The notes under the pieces: generated by a model | The model's input: the letters and a program-made list of their open reading frames with translations, nothing else | The model's database searches: none | Told to the model about the DNA's origin: nothing | Shown here: piece after piece, positions 6,420 through 6,851 of the stretch | Position numbering within the stretch: position 1 is the first letter of the stretch | Layout: every line of letters begins with the position of its first letter | Program-made: the position numbers and the translations under genes | DNA from: Pseudomonadota bacterium | GTDB lineage: Bacteria; Pseudomonadota; Gammaproteobacteria; Burkholderiales; Burkholderiaceae_D | DNA length: 6,851 nt | Assembly: GCA_023420795.1 (NCBI GenBank) | Contig: JAEZVM010000186.1 | Location: 1 to 6,851, forward strand | Direction of reading: 5' to 3'

Positions 6420-6851
6420 TGTGTGACGGCGAACAGTTCGAGTTTGAGATTGGTGAAGCCGGACGGAACGTAGATCATGATCGCGTTCGAGGCGATCATG
6501 CGTTCGTACAGCGCACCGTGCGGTTCAACGGAGAAGTAGTAGCAACCAGGCCGTACCGGTATGGACGCCGGCACCTGCGGTGCGGACATCAGGCGTACCC
6601 CAGGCATGGCCGACGAGACCATTCTGTCCACATCATCGGGTGCTCCGATCTTGATACGTTGCGGAACGGTTTCGACCAGCTCAGCGGGAGCCATGTCGGC
6701 TGTCACCGAAAGGTAGTAGGCGGCCTTGCTGGTCACTTTTTCCGAATCCAGTCTGCCGAGGTGGAACGCTGGTTTTACTTCTGTCAGTGCGATCGAGAAG
6801 TAGCGTGAGGAAATGACGGTTTCGATCAATTCCCTGATTATCTGGTCCAGC
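6416..6851 (-). CDS. tssK: T6SS baseplate protein TssK, C-terminal part (start outside window)
   Basis: TssK is the trimeric baseplate adaptor that links the TssF/TssG wedge and the tail to the membrane complex (TssL and TssM). Only about the last 144 residues are present; the family is usually around 440-450 residues. The frame stays open to the window edge, reading LDQIIRELIETVISSRYFSI at the edge, so codons near 6829 that could be read as starts (TTG) are internal. Family features in the visible part are YYLSVTADMAPAELVETVPQ, RIKIGAPDDVDRMV, the PGVRL and VPASIPVRPGCYYFSVE segment, and the end IYVPSGFTNLKLELFAVTQ. These belong to the C-terminal region that, in the known structure, contacts the membrane complex. 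The gene ends in TGA overlapping the tssL start. Nothing suggests truncation or frameshift within the window. Confidence 0.95.
   Translation of the reverse strand, partial: LDQIIRELIETVISSRYFSIALTEVKPAFHLGRLDSEKVTSKAAYYLSVTADMAPAELVETVPQRIKIGAPDDVDRMVSSAMPGVRLMSAPQVPASIPVRPGCYYFSVEPHGALYERMIASNAIMIYVPSGFTNLKLELFAVTQ

Noticed and set aside
6419..6808. Plus-strand open frame of 129 codons opposite tssK
   Set aside because: It is antisense to the TssK C-terminal signature and lacks recognisable protein features.
1..6851. CRISPR array, tRNA, insertion sequence or phage attachment site
   Set aside because: No regularly spaced repeats, cloverleaf-like segment, transposase frame or flanking inverted/direct repeats were seen on either strand.

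Overview
This window is the end of a type VI secretion system (T6SS) gene cluster. Its likely source is a betaproteobacterium of the order Burkholderiales; an Oxalobacteraceae-like host is a guess. That reading rests on the remembered family resemblance of the VgrG, effector N-terminus, immunity protein and ankyrin protein, and on moderate-to-high GC. No species call is justified from the sequence alone.

Layout: five genes lie on the minus strand, so transcription runs from right to left. They are the 3' end of tssK (6416-6851, cut by the window edge), tssL/dotU (5625-6419, overlapping tssK by 4 bases as ATGA), vgrG (2805-5597), a 483-residue putative effector (1332-2783) and a 313-residue putative immunity protein (388-1329). 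Gaps are short (27, 21 and 2 bases) and no promoter or terminator is evident between them, so they probably form one operon. A 91-base convergent gap then separates this operon from the 3' end of a plus-strand ankyrin-repeat gene (1-296, cut by the window edge), which probably marks the edge of the T6SS locus.

How the genes work together: TssK (baseplate) and TssL (inner-membrane anchor) are structural parts of the machine. VgrG is the spike. It has the gp27-like and gp5 OB-fold parts, a beta-helix, and a C-terminal extension that looks transthyretin-like, a known kind of effector-docking domain. The next gene encodes a protein with a hydrophobic N-terminal region, a long helical middle and a compact C-terminal domain. 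That last domain has a pattern (LYR ... YxV ... NVWEG ... GGATQ) that I read as an ADP-ribosyltransferase or TNT-like NAD-targeting fold. The gene after it lies 2 bases downstream and fits an immunity protein of the Imm71/Imm72 type, with an internally duplicated C-terminal module. No PAAR protein and no DUF4123, DUF1795 or DUF2169 adaptor is encoded in the window.

The most interesting part is the effector-immunity pair (388-2783). Its GC (about 50-52% in hand-counted blocks) is clearly lower than that of the vgrG core (about 65% in one block), which fits an exchangeable cargo cassette. The effector's enzymatic activity is inferred and not established.
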